Notes: generated by a model from the letters alone, not told the origin. Shown: positions 1 through 7,886, numbered from the stretch's first letter. The stretch: DNA of 50,252 nucleotides from CAYYJS01 sp964472315 (GCA_964472315.1 CAYYJS010000022.1:1-50252), one strand, 5' to 3'. A program made the numbers and translations.

Positions 1-93
1 AGATTAGGGCGAAAGATTAGGGCGAAAGATAAAGGTTGCTTATGCTCCACCCCTGATCTTTTGCCTTAATCTTTCGCCTTAATCTTCTCCCCA
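1..93. repeat. Inverted pair of 13-bp tandem repeats
   Basis: Two copies of the 13-mer AGATTAGGGCGAA stand at 1-26, followed by a partial third. Positions 63-88 carry two copies of GCCTTAATCTTTC (the second with one end mismatch), which is nearly the reverse complement of the first unit (one G/A difference). The two arms could fold into a long stem around a loop of about 30 bases. The array lies beyond the 3' end of kaiB, so in a kaiCB transcript it could act as a 3' structure. It is not a canonical terminator because no T tract directly follows a GC stem. Confidence 0.75.
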
Positions 94-121
94 TAAAAGT
101 TACTCACTGGTTTCTTCCCAA

Positions 122-149
122 TGACCACTGACTACTGACCAATGACTTT
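122..149. repeat. Heptamer tandem repeat, TGACYAM x4
   Basis: Four consecutive 7-bp units (TGACCAC, TGACTAC, TGACCAA, TGACTTT) end at the base next to the kaiB stop codon at 150-152. The period of seven matches the short tandemly repeated sequences known from cyanobacteria and other genomes, and a second heptamer array with another unit occurs at 30575. I see no coding role for this copy. Confidence 0.7.
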
Positions 150-641
150 TCATCCTCGCGGTCGCAGATCCAATCCCACAAGGACGCGTTCGGTGTTCGA
201 CAGGTCGCCGATGATCTTGCGGACGGGCTCCGGGAGACCTCGCACCAGCGTCGGCACCGCGAGGATCTGGTCGCCTTTGGCCAATTGCGGGTTCTTCAGG
301 AGATCGATGACTTCAATGCGGTACTTGCCCTTGAGGTGCTCCTCGCAAATCTTCTTCAGATTCGCGAAAGCGGTAACCGCCCGCGCCGTCTGGCCGGCCA
401 CGTAGAGCCGCAACTCCCAGAACTCCGCCGGCTGCGACGGGGGAAGACGCGGAGACGCGGAGATGGGGAGACGCGGGGACTTGGGGACTGGGAGAAGACG
501 CGGGGACTTGGGGACTGGGAGAAGACGCGGAGACTGGGAGACGGGGAGACGCGGGGACTTGGGGACTTTGGGGCGGGGAGACTTCGGGACGGGGGGGCGC
601 GGTGAGGTCTTCGATCCTTCTTTACGCTTGCTCATGGTCAT
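150..641 (-). CDS. kaiB: KaiB-like circadian clock protein with repeat-derived N-terminal extension
   Basis: KaiB is the fold-switching partner of the KaiC ATPase. Residues about 73-163 are a full KaiB core: LRLYVAGQT at the start, a helix around FANLKKICEEHL, then VIDLLKNPQLAKGDQILAVP and the conserved end KIIGDLSNTERVLVGLDLRP. The 163-residue product is longer than the usual 90-110 because residues about 13-70 are a low-complexity Ser-Pro-Arg-Leu-Pro-Val-Lys tract encoded by DNA repeats, including two exact copies of the nonapeptide SPRLLPVPK. There is no Met between the tract and the core, so the extension must be translated if KaiB is made. The ATG at 641 was chosen because AAGGGAG stands 8 bases upstream. 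The gene follows kaiC by 28 bases and is probably co-transcribed. No kaiA was seen. The family call is secure; a clock role is inference. Confidence 0.9.
   Translation of the reverse strand: MTMSKRKEGSKTSPRPPVPKSPRPKVPKSPRLPVSQSPRLLPVPKSPRLLPVPKSPRLPISASPRLPPSQPAEFWELRLYVAGQTARAVTAFANLKKICEEHLKGKYRIEVIDLLKNPQLAKGDQILAVPTLVRGLPEPVRKIIGDLSNTERVLVGLDLRPRG
437..604. repeat. Low-complexity GGGGACT/GGAGACGCG repeat inside kaiB
   Basis: This purine-rich tract on the plus strand is built from short units related to GGGGACT and GGAGACGCG. It includes an exact 27-bp tandem duplication (475-501 and 502-528). The 27-bp period is a multiple of three, so the kaiB frame stays open and repeats nine residues. 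Short reverse-oriented units of the same family lie at 648-671 between kaiC and kaiB. This looks like repeat expansion or insertion into the 5' part of the gene. Confidence 0.85.
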
Positions 642-647
642 CTTCGT

Positions 648-673
648 GTCTCCCTTCTCCGCGTCTCCCCTAA
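648..673 (-). promoter_or_regulatory. kaiB ribosome binding site embedded in a repeat unit
   Basis: The kaiC-kaiB junction consists of the same GGAGACGCG-type repeat, here in the sense orientation of the mRNA. It supplies the Shine-Dalgarno AAGGGAG (plus positions 650-656). The adjacent 11-mer AGACGCGGAGA of the mRNA (plus 656-666) is perfectly complementary to mRNA segments inside the kaiB coding repeat (plus 455-465 and 523-533). The leader could therefore pair with the coding region and hide the start site. The complementarity is seen directly; regulation is inferred. Confidence 0.5.
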
Positions 674-2097
674 ACGTCCGCCAACTGGATGCCGTCGTCC
701 GTCAACTGGAATCCGCGGATCTGGTTGGAATGGGCCATGCCGCGGCTCTTGAGGATGTACAGCAGCCGGTTGCGTTCGTTGCCGCTCTCGACCATGCGGA
801 CCAGCAGCCAGGTGTCCATCAGCGAGGAGATGCCGACTTCGCTCTGCTCGAATGCGATGCCGCCCACCGTGAGGCTGGTATAGACGCTCGTGATGCCCTG
901 TCCCTTCAGGAAGTCGATCACGCGGACCAGCATGGCTTTGATCTCGTCGGTGTCGCCGACGCTGGTCAGATTCGTGACCGGATCGATCACGACGCCCGCC
1001 GGGGCGAAGCTCCGGATAAGTTTGTGCATGGTGGCCAGATGCATTTCCAGGCCGTAGAGTTGCGGTCGTGACGAATGGAACTCCAGCAGACCTTTCCCGA
1101 CCCATTTGCCCAGATCGATCCCGATGGATCGCATATTACGCATCAGTTGCTCGGACGATTCCTCGAAGGAAAAATACATGCACTTTTTGCCCTTGCGGCA
1201 GAGGCTGTCGACAAAGGCGGCGCCCAGACTCGTTTTGCCCGAGCCGGCCGTGCCGGAGATCAGGATGCTGCTGCCGCGGTAGTACCCCTTGCCGCCCATC
1301 ATCGCATCCAACCGGGGCACGCCGGTGGAGACCCGCTCATTGCTGACCGCGTGGTTCAACCCCATGGAACTGATCGGCAGAACCGAGAGGCCGTGCTCGT
1401 CGATGAGCGTCGGGTACTCGTTGGTGCCGTGCTTGGAGCCGCGGTACTTGACGACGCGAAGGCGCCGGGTCGATATCTGGTTGTGGACCCGGTGGTCCAG
1501 GAAGATGACGCAGTCGCTGACATATTCCTCGATGCCGTAGCGGGTGAGCGTCTTCTCGCCCTGCTCGCCGGTGATGATGACCGTGACACCCTTGGTCTTC
1601 AGCCACCGAAAGAGCCGCCGCAATTCGGCGCGCAGAATCGCCTCGTTGGGCAGGCCGGCGAACAGCGCCTCTACCGAGTCCAGCACAACTCGTTTGGCGC
1701 CAACCTGTTCGATCATCGCGTTGAGGCGGACGAACAGTCCCTCCAGGTCATACTCGCCCGTCTCCTCGATCTCGGTACGTTCGAGGTAGACAAAGTCGAT
1801 GGCCATCTTCTTCCGGGCGATCAGGCGGTTCACGTCGAACCCCAGCGAGGCCACGTTCGTGGCCAGTTCCTCGGCTGTTTCCTCGAAGGCCATGAAGACG
1901 CCCGGCTCGTCGAACTCGGTGATGCCGCGGACGATGAACTCCATCGCCAGCAACGTCTTGCCCGAACCGGCGCCACCGCAGATCAGCGTGGGACGTCCCT
2001 TGGGCAAGCCGCCCTCGGTGATTTCATCGAGTCCGCTGATGCCAGTACGGCATTTCTCCAACGTGGCTGTTTTCTGAATGACACGTTTCGCGGCCAT
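670..2097 (-). CDS. kaiC: KaiC-like double-domain RecA ATPase/kinase
   Basis: This is a 475-residue KaiC homologue with two RecA-like domains. The CI domain has Walker A GGAGSGKT at 41-48 and the catalytic pair E72-E73. The CII domain has Walker A GTAGSGKT at 282-289 and FEE at 311-313. The segment matching the cyanobacterial autophosphorylation site S431/T432 reads GISSLMDTW, so the two acceptors would be S424 and S425. The protein stops shortly after RGFQLTDDGIQL and lacks the longer C-terminal tail of cyanobacterial KaiC (about 519 residues) that binds KaiA, in keeping with the absence of kaiA. The ATG at 2097 is preceded by GAGGAGGAA; an open frame continues upstream but reads through the palindromic repeat and is unlikely to be coding. 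kaiB follows immediately. Family assignment is firm; timing or stress function in this organism is unknown. Confidence 0.93.
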   Translation of the reverse strand: MAAKRVIQKTATLEKCRTGISGLDEITEGGLPKGRPTLICGGAGSGKTLLAMEFIVRGITEFDEPGVFMAFEETAEELATNVASLGFDVNRLIARKKMAIDFVYLERTEIEETGEYDLEGLFVRLNAMIEQVGAKRVVLDSVEALFAGLPNEAILRAELRRLFRWLKTKGVTVIITGEQGEKTLTRYGIEEYVSDCVIFLDHRVHNQISTRRLRVVKYRGSKHGTNEYPTLIDEHGLSVLPISSMGLNHAVSNERVSTGVPRLDAMMGGKGYYRGSSILISGTAGSGKTSLGAAFVDSLCRKGKKCMYFSFEESSEQLMRNMRSIGIDLGKWVGKGLLEFHSSRPQLYGLEMHLATMHKLIRSFAPAGVVIDPVTNLTSVGDTDEIKAMLVRVIDFLKGQGITSVYTSLTVGGIAFEQSEVGISSLMDTWLLVRMVESGNERNRLLYILKSRGMAHSNQIRGFQLTDDGIQLADV

Positions 2098-2118
2098 GGC
2101 GTGTTCCTCCTCATTGCG

Positions 2119-2147
2119 AAGATGCAAGAAACGCTCCCCGGCGTCAA
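2119..2147 (-). promoter_or_regulatory. Possible kaiC promoter
   Basis: Reading the minus strand, TTGACG (plus 2142-2147) is followed after 17 bases by CATCTT (plus 2119-2124), about 20 bases before the kaiC start. The -35 is good and the -10 is weak. The start point would fall very close to the Shine-Dalgarno, so the call is tentative. Confidence 0.35.
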
Positions 2148-2165
2148 TACCGCAAGCCGTTGGCG

Positions 2166-2332
2166 GCATCCAGGGGGCGCATTTGCGATTCGGTGCATCC
2201 CTGGAGCGCGGGCGTCCCGCCCGCTTGGAAATGCACATGTCTGGCAACTGCGGGCGAGACGCCCGCGCTCCCAGGGGAACAACGGCGAATGTCCATGACT
2301 GCACCCAATCGCAAATGCGCCCGCATCCAGGG
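2166..2332. mobile_element. Palindromic MITE/REP-like element with flanking 10-bp direct repeats
   Basis: The stretch between kaiC and xylB holds a nested palindrome. Outer arms at 2175-2197 and 2300-2322 match in 22 of 23 positions in inverted orientation. Inner arms at 2199-2224 and 2250-2276 form a GC-rich inverted repeat around AGCGCGGGCGT. The whole unit is bracketed by the direct repeat GCATCCAGGG at 2166-2175 and 2323-2332, as a target-site duplication would be, although the left copy shares one base with the outer arm. No transposase is encoded. Similar GC-rich palindromic units with an RGRPARL-type translation are widely dispersed in PVC genomes; that comparison is from memory. The remaining bases of the 379-bp gap hold only the two promoters noted. 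Confidence 0.7.
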
Positions 2333-2407
2333 CGCAACGGCGATTCCTGAGCGCGGCGCTGAGTCCCGAGAAGTGACAGCTCCGGTGGGTTAAGCAGAGG
2401 TCGGCAG

Positions 2408-2436
2408 TTGCGTCGCCCTGTGCCGTCTGGTATGTT
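2408..2436 (+). promoter_or_regulatory. Predicted xylB promoter
   Basis: TTGCGT at 2408-2413 and TATGTT at 2431-2436 are separated by exactly 17 bases. Transcription would start near 2443 and give a leader of about 34 bases before the ATG at 2477. The site lies just outside the palindromic element. Confidence 0.5.
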
Positions 2437-2476
2437 CGGCGCGTTTGCCACCGGAACCAGTAGGGAGGATCCGCTC

Positions 2477-4066
2477 ATGCGCAGGTTGTTCCTTGGGTTC
2501 GACTCCAGTACGCAGGGGTTGAAGTCTACGATCATCGACGAATCGTTCGCCGTCGTCTACGAGAAGGCCGTCAACTTCGATCGCGACCTGCCGGATTTCG
2601 GCACCAAGGGGGGGGTGCACCGGCACGACGATGGGCTGACGGTGACCTCGCCGCCGCGTCTGTGGGTGGCGGCGCTCGACCTGTTGCTGTCGCGCATGGT
2701 CGCGGACGGCGCGCCGCTGGCCGACGTCGTGGCCGTCTCCGGGTCGGGCCAGCAGCACGGGAGCGTGTGGCTCAACGCCGGCGCGTGCGGCACCCTGCGC
2801 GGCCTCGACCCGGCGCGGACGCTGGCGGTCCAGCTCGACGGCGTGTTCTCGCTGGCCGACTCGCCCGTCTGGATGGATTCCAGCACGAGCGCGCAATGTG
2901 CCGCCCTCGAAGCCCGTCTCGGCGGGCCCCAGGCCGTCGCCGATATCACCGGTTCGCGCGCCTATGAGCGGTTCACGGGCAACCAGATCGCCAGGATCGT
3001 CCAGACCCGGCCCGACGTCTATGCGGCGACCGAGTGTATCGCGCTGGTGAGTTCCTTCATGGCTTCGCTGCTCACGGGCGACTGGGCGCCGATCGATGCG
3101 AGCGACGGCAGCGGCATGAATCTGATGGACATCCGGACGCGCGACTGGTGCGGCGAGGCGCTGGATGCCGTCGCGCCGGGGCTCGGCGCGAAACTCGGCG
3201 CGATCGTGCCGTCGCATGCCGTCGTCGGCAATCTGCATGCCTACTATGCCACGCGTTATGGGTTCGCGCGCGACGCCGTCGTGATCGCGTTTTCGGGAGA
3301 CAACCCCAACAGCCTGGCGGGTCTGCAGCTCGAACGGACCGGCGATATCGCCATCAGCCTGGGCACCAGCGATACGGTATTCGGCTCGTTGGCCGTCCCG
3401 CGGCCCTCGGCGACCGAGGGCCACATTTTCGTCAACCCCGTCCAGCCCGATGCCTATATGGCGATGATCTGCTACAAGAACGGATCGCTGACCCGGGAGT
3501 TCATCCGCGATCGGCACGCGGACGGGTCCTGGCGGGTTTTCGGCGAGATGCTGCGCCAGACCGAACCGGGCAACGGCGGGCGCATCGGCTTCTATGTCAA
3601 GGAACCCGAGATCACGCCGACCATTCTCAAGACCGGCGTGACACGGTTCGGCTCCGATGGGTCTCCGGCCGCGTTCTCGCCGCCCGAGGATGTGCGCGCC
3701 GTCTACGAGGGGCAGTTCCTGTCGATGCGTCTGCACGGCGGCAATATCGGATTGCGGGCCGGGCGGATCCTGGCCACGGGTGGCGCGTCGGTGGACAAGG
3801 GGCTGATCGGGGTCATGGCCGATGTCTTCGGTGTGCCGGTCGTGACGGCCGCCAAGGCGGATACGGCGTCGCTTGGCGCGGCGTACCGGGCCATGCACGG
3901 CTGGCGGTGCCGGGAGGCGCGTGCCTTCGTATCGTTCGCCGACGTCATGGCGGGCGCGCCGCCGTTTCGCAAGCTGGCGGACCCGGATCCGGCGGCGCAT
4001 GCCGTCTATTCGGCCATGCTGCCGCGCTACGCCGAACTGGAGCGTCGCGTCGTCGCGCACGGATAA
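2477..4066 (+). CDS. xylB: Xylulokinase-like FGGY carbohydrate kinase
   Basis: The 529-residue product is a cytoplasmic sugar kinase of the FGGY family and most likely phosphorylates D-xylulose. It opens with the phosphate-binding loop LFLGFDSSTQGLK, followed by AVSGSGQQHGSVW and the substrate region SPVWMDSSTS. The second ATPase half has the phosphate 2 loop AISLGTSDTVFG and the adenosine motif ILATGGASVDKG. Segments such as SGQQHGSVW and FSGDNPNSLAGL resemble the longer, eukaryote-type xylulokinases more than the E. coli enzyme. The start at 2477 has AGGGAGG 8 bases upstream. A DUF4380-like gene follows after 20 bases, and the two probably form an operon. The exact sugar cannot be proved from sequence. 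Confidence 0.87.
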   Translation: MRRLFLGFDSSTQGLKSTIIDESFAVVYEKAVNFDRDLPDFGTKGGVHRHDDGLTVTSPPRLWVAALDLLLSRMVADGAPLADVVAVSGSGQQHGSVWLNAGACGTLRGLDPARTLAVQLDGVFSLADSPVWMDSSTSAQCAALEARLGGPQAVADITGSRAYERFTGNQIARIVQTRPDVYAATECIALVSSFMASLLTGDWAPIDASDGSGMNLMDIRTRDWCGEALDAVAPGLGAKLGAIVPSHAVVGNLHAYYATRYGFARDAVVIAFSGDNPNSLAGLQLERTGDIAISLGTSDTVFGSLAVPRPSATEGHIFVNPVQPDAYMAMICYKNGSLTREFIRDRHADGSWRVFGEMLRQTEPGNGGRIGFYVKEPEITPTILKTGVTRFGSDGSPAAFSPPEDVRAVYEGQFLSMRLHGGNIGLRAGRILATGGASVDKGLIGVMADVFGVPVVTAAKADTASLGAAYRAMHGWRCREARAFVSFADVMAGAPPFRKLADPDPAAHAVYSAMLPRYAELERRVVAHG

Positions 4067-4086
4067 ACGAGGGAGAGGAGAAGATC

Positions 4087-4983
4087 ATGGAACGAGTCAC
4101 ATTCAACGGGTGGGAAAACTGTGTGCGCCTGGCGAACGCCGAGGTCGAACTGGTGGTGACAACCGCGGTCGGTCCCCGCGTTGTCCGTTTCGCCTATCGC
4201 GGCGCGCGCAACCTGTTTGCCGAGATTGACGGACAGCAGGGGGGCCGTGGCGAACGGGACTGGATGATCCGCGGCGGGCACCGGTTGTGGGTCGGCCCCG
4301 AGAAGAAACCCGATTCGTACGAGCTGGACAACGTGCCGGTCGCCGTCGAGGCGATTCCCGGCGGCGTGCGTACGACGCAGGCGAAGGGCCCCCTGACCGG
4401 CGTCGTGAAGCAGATGGAGATCACGCTGGCCGCCGACAGCAATACGGTCACGGTCGTCCATCGGCTGGTGAATGCCGGGGACAAGCCGGCGCGGTTGGCG
4501 CCGTGGGCGTTGACGGTCATGGCGCCGGACGGCATGGCCGTCATCCCGCTGCCCGCCAAGATCGCGCACACCGAACGGCTGACGCACAATCAGGAATGGA
4601 GCATCTGGGGGTACACGGATTTCTCCGATCCGCGATGGACGTTGGGGTCACGGTACGTGTTCTTCCGTCAGGACCGGACGCGCGGACCCAACAAGCTGGG
4701 TCTGGCGCACCGCGAGGGCTGGGTGGGGTATCTGCTGGGCGAGTTTCTCTTCGTCAAGCGGTTTGCCTGGGCGGCTGGAGCGACCTATCCGGATGGCGGC
4801 TGCAACTTCGAGACCTTCTCGAACGAGGATTTCCTCGAAGTCGAGTCGCTCGGGGCGCTGGTCACGCTGTCGCCCGGGGCGTCCGCCGAGCACGTCGAGA
4901 CGTGGCGGCTCTTCCGCGGCGTGGCGCCTGTCGCCACCGAGGATGACGCCGACGCGATCGTAATGCCGCTCGCGGCCGGCTGA
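4087..4983 (+). CDS. DUF4380-like, mutarotase-fold protein
   Basis: This 298-residue protein has no signal peptide. Its start, NGWENCVRLANAEVELVVTT followed by VGPRVVRF, is typical of the DUF4380 group, whose beta-sandwich fold resembles galactose mutarotase. Mid-protein features are GGHRLWVGPE, a run of beta-strand segments with THNQEWSIWGYTDFSDPRW, and ATYPDGGCNFETFSNEDFLEVESLG near the end; such His, Glu and Trp residues could line a sugar pocket. The ATG at 4087 has GGGAGAGGAG upstream. Its position 20 bases after the xylulokinase suggests a role in handling the same sugar, perhaps as an epimerase, but no function of this family is established to my knowledge. Confidence 0.7.
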   Translation: MERVTFNGWENCVRLANAEVELVVTTAVGPRVVRFAYRGARNLFAEIDGQQGGRGERDWMIRGGHRLWVGPEKKPDSYELDNVPVAVEAIPGGVRTTQAKGPLTGVVKQMEITLAADSNTVTVVHRLVNAGDKPARLAPWALTVMAPDGMAVIPLPAKIAHTERLTHNQEWSIWGYTDFSDPRWTLGSRYVFFRQDRTRGPNKLGLAHREGWVGYLLGEFLFVKRFAWAAGATYPDGGCNFETFSNEDFLEVESLGALVTLSPGASAEHVETWRLFRGVAPVATEDDADAIVMPLAAG

Positions 4984-4996
4984 ACCGGCGGTGCCC

Positions 4997-7861
4997 ATGT
5001 TCGATACCCTTGCGGCGCTGTGCGGACGATCGGAATGGGTCGGCCCGTCCGATTGCCGTCTCGTCGAGGCCGGTGTCGTGCTGTTCCGCGACGGCGCCGT
5101 CGTGTCGCGGGTCGCGCTCGCGACGGGAGCGGGGCCGTCGTTGAGCGAAGCGTTGCCGCCGGGATGCGTCTGCCTCGTGCACGGCGACGACGAGTTGACG
5201 CGCTTCCGCGAGGCGCTCGGGCCGATCGGGCGCCCCGTCATCGATACGCGCGAACTCGCGGCGATGCTCTGCCCCGCGTTGACCGATCTCTCGCCGGCGC
5301 GGCTGGCCGAGGCGTTCGACGTGCCCGGCGCCGGCGATGACGCGTCGCTGTTCGCCGCCGGCGAAACGCTGCTGGACCTTTTCGCGGCGCTGACCGGGCG
5401 GGCGCTGGCGCTGCCGGCGCCCGCGCTCGCGGCCATCGCCGCCATCACCGCGACCGGCGTGCCCGGCGCGCTGCCGCGGTTCTTCCAGCAGGTTCACGGC
5501 TTGGCGGAAGCCGACGCGGCGTCGCTTCCGGCGGCCGGAGACGGTGCGGAGCCGCCGCACCGGATGCGCGACCTGTTCCGGCCGGTGCGTCTGCCGCGGC
5601 CCCGTCTCGAGGCGCCCGACCCCGAGCTCTGTATGCCGCTCGATCCCGAGGCCCTGGACGGGGTGCTGGGTCCCGGTGGCGTGTTGGCCGAGACGTTGCC
5701 GGGGTACGAATACCGGGATGAACAACTGGCCATGTGCCGCCAGGTGGGCGCCGCCTTCTCGTCGCGCAAGCATTTGCTGGTCGAGGCGGGTACCGGCGTC
5801 GGCAAGAGCCTTGGGTATCTCGTGCCGGCGGTCCTCTGGGCGACGCGGAACGCCACGCCCGTCGTGGTCAGCACCAATACCAAGAACCTGCAGCAGCAGC
5901 TCTTTCACAAGGATCTGCCCCTCCTGCAACGCACGCTCGGCGTGCCGTTCAAGGCCGCGCTGATTAAAGGCCGTCAGAACTACCTGTGCCTGCGCAAGCT
6001 GCTGCACGTCATCGAGAACGAGGCCTACGAACTGGAGACGCCCGAGGAGCGGCTGCGCGCCGTCCGGGTGATTGTCTGGGCCGTCGGCACGGCGACCGGC
6101 GACCTCTCGGAACTGAACGACTGGGAACGCGCGTGCGCGGCCGGATTCGCCCCGAAGATGACCTCCACGGCGGAGGAATGCGCCTGGCGCGGCTGCGGCC
6201 ATTTCGGCGCCTGCTTCCTGCGGCAGGCGCGCGCCCACAGTCTGGCGGCGGACGTGGTCGTGGCCAACCATTCGCTTGTCTTTGCCGAGATGGGCATCGC
6301 GAGCGTGGCCATTCCGCCCTACAACCACATCGTCTTCGACGAAGCGCACAACCTCGAAGAGTCGGCGACGCGGCATTTTTCCGTCGATGTGTCCTGGTCG
6401 CGTCTGCGCTACCCCTGCCGCCGCATCGGTACGCTGAAGAGGGGCGGCAAGGGCATCGGGCTGATCGCGGCGCTGATCCACCAGGTCAAGGCCGGCGCGT
6501 TCACCGGCGATGCGGACGAACGGAAGGCGATCACGGCGTTGGCCCGCGACGTCGTCGACGGCTCCAGTGCGCTGCAGGACGCCGGCAAGCCTTTCTTTCA
6601 GGTCCTGGCGGCGCTCGTGAAGACATCGCGCGGGGCGCCGTGCCGGATCGACCGTGGCGAGGCGGGACCCGCCTGGGACACGGTGCGCCAGGAACAGGAC
6701 ATGCTGACCGGTGCGGTGGCGGCGTTGATTCACGCCATCGACGCCCTGGCGGATCGTCTGCGCGAGGCCTTGTCCGGCGAACTGGGACTGCACACGGAGT
6801 TCCTTCAGGAACTCGGCGCGCTGTCGGCGGCGTTTCTCGAATTTCAACGGGATATCGCGTATGTCCTGGCGGCGAAGGACCCCGAGTTCGTCTACTGGGT
6901 GGAGCGTGCCGAAGGCCGCGGCGACCTGGCGCGGGCGGTGGCGGCGCCGGTGACGGTGGGCGGACGGCTGTGGGAATCGCTCTACCAGAAGAAGGCGTCG
7001 GTGATTTTCTGTTCGGCGACGATGAGCGTGCGCCGTTCCTTTCGCTTCCTGTCCGACCGTCTCGGCATCGCGCGCATCGAGAGCGACCGGCTGATGACCT
7101 TCGACGCGGGAACCCCCTTCGACTACGCGCGGCAGAGCGCCGTGTACGTGCCGATGTTCCTGCCCGAACCGGGCGGCGACGACGGGTCGTATGTCGAGGC
7201 GCTGGGTATCTTTCTCGGACGGCTCTTCGAGCGCACGCAGGGGCGCGCGATGGCTCTGTTCACGAGTTACGATATGCTCCAGCGCGTGGCCGATCGCGTG
7301 GACCAGGCGATGAAGCCGTTCGGCATCACGGTGCTGTCGCAAGGTCTGTCCGGGTCGCGCGAGGCCATTGCGCAGCGCTTTCGTGACGACATCGGATCGG
7401 TTCTGATGGGTACGCATTCCTTCTGGGAGGGGGTGGACATGGTGGGTGAAACCTTGTCCTGCCTGGTGCTCGCGCGGCTGCCGTTCGCGGTGTTTACCGA
7501 CCCCATCGTGCAGGCCCGTACCGCACGGATCGAGGCCGAGGGCGGCAACGCTTTCGCCGCGTACTCGCTGCCGCAGGCGGTCATCCGTTTTCGCCAGGGA
7601 TTCGGGCGCCTGATCCGTCACCGCAACGATCGCGGGATCGTCGTCGTGGCCGACCGCCGCATCGTCACGAAGCCTTACGGGCAGTGGTTTCGCGACAGTA
7701 TTCCGGCCCAGACGGTGCGGTTCTACGAAGAAGAAGCGTTGTTGGATGCCGCCGCCGCGTTTCTGGATGTACCGCCGGGCGCGCCGGTACGATCGTGCCG
7801 CGCGATTCCGGTGGGTCCCGATGTCCGCCCTTGTCGGTCGAACGGTCGAGCGTTAGAGTAA
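4997..7861 (+). CDS. dinG: DinG-family superfamily 2 helicase with degenerate exonuclease-like N-terminus
   Basis: A 954-residue ATP-dependent DNA helicase of the XPD/DinG type. The helicase core starts near residue 245 with a Q-like YRDEQLAM, then Walker A EAGTGVGKS (near 270), the DEAH box VFDEAHNLEE (near 447), FCSATM (near 672), FWEGVDMVGE (near 808) and motif VI RFRQGFGRLIRH (near 864). Cysteines in NYLCLRK and in ECAWRGCGHFGACF probably bind the 4Fe-4S cluster. The first 230 residues resemble the epsilon-type exonuclease domain found in many DinG proteins (VVLFRDGAVVSR, IDTRELAAMLCP, DASLFAAGETLLDLF), but the expected acidic DEDD residues are not evident, so the nuclease is probably dead. 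ATG 4997 is preferred; a GTG two codons upstream is possible. It likely acts in resolving DNA structures during repair. Confidence 0.88.
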   Translation: MFDTLAALCGRSEWVGPSDCRLVEAGVVLFRDGAVVSRVALATGAGPSLSEALPPGCVCLVHGDDELTRFREALGPIGRPVIDTRELAAMLCPALTDLSPARLAEAFDVPGAGDDASLFAAGETLLDLFAALTGRALALPAPALAAIAAITATGVPGALPRFFQQVHGLAEADAASLPAAGDGAEPPHRMRDLFRPVRLPRPRLEAPDPELCMPLDPEALDGVLGPGGVLAETLPGYEYRDEQLAMCRQVGAAFSSRKHLLVEAGTGVGKSLGYLVPAVLWATRNATPVVVSTNTKNLQQQLFHKDLPLLQRTLGVPFKAALIKGRQNYLCLRKLLHVIENEAYELETPEERLRAVRVIVWAVGTATGDLSELNDWERACAAGFAPKMTSTAEECAWRGCGHFGACFLRQARAHSLAADVVVANHSLVFAEMGIASVAIPPYNHIVFDEAHNLEESATRHFSVDVSWSRLRYPCRRIGTLKRGGKGIGLIAALIHQVKAGAFTGDADERKAITALARDVVDGSSALQDAGKPFFQVLAALVKTSRGAPCRIDRGEAGPAWDTVRQEQDMLTGAVAALIHAIDALADRLREALSGELGLHTEFLQELGALSAAFLEFQRDIAYVLAAKDPEFVYWVERAEGRGDLARAVAAPVTVGGRLWESLYQKKASVIFCSATMSVRRSFRFLSDRLGIARIESDRLMTFDAGTPFDYARQSAVYVPMFLPEPGGDDGSYVEALGIFLGRLFERTQGRAMALFTSYDMLQRVADRVDQAMKPFGITVLSQGLSGSREAIAQRFRDDIGSVLMGTHSFWEGVDMVGETLSCLVLARLPFAVFTDPIVQARTARIEAEGGNAFAAYSLPQAVIRFRQGFGRLIRHRNDRGIVVVADRRIVTKPYGQWFRDSIPAQTVRFYEEEALLDAAAAFLDVPPGAPVRSCRAIPVGPDVRPCRSNGRALE

Positions 7862-7886
7862 CGCGCCGTCACACGTTGGAGGATAC

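Noticed and set aside
437..604. CRISPR-like array
   Set aside because: The repeats are short, directly adjacent and varied, with no spacers and no cas genes.
2098..2535. N-terminal extension of kaiC by 146 codons
   Set aside because: The extension would be translated from the palindromic element and from the start of xylB on the other strand; a good Shine-Dalgarno marks 2097 as the start.
4862..7621. A 919-codon open frame on the minus strand opposite the DinG gene
   Set aside because: It is antisense to a clear helicase, has no recognisable domain, and is rich in Arg, His, Gln and Gly as expected for the shadow of a GC-rich gene.
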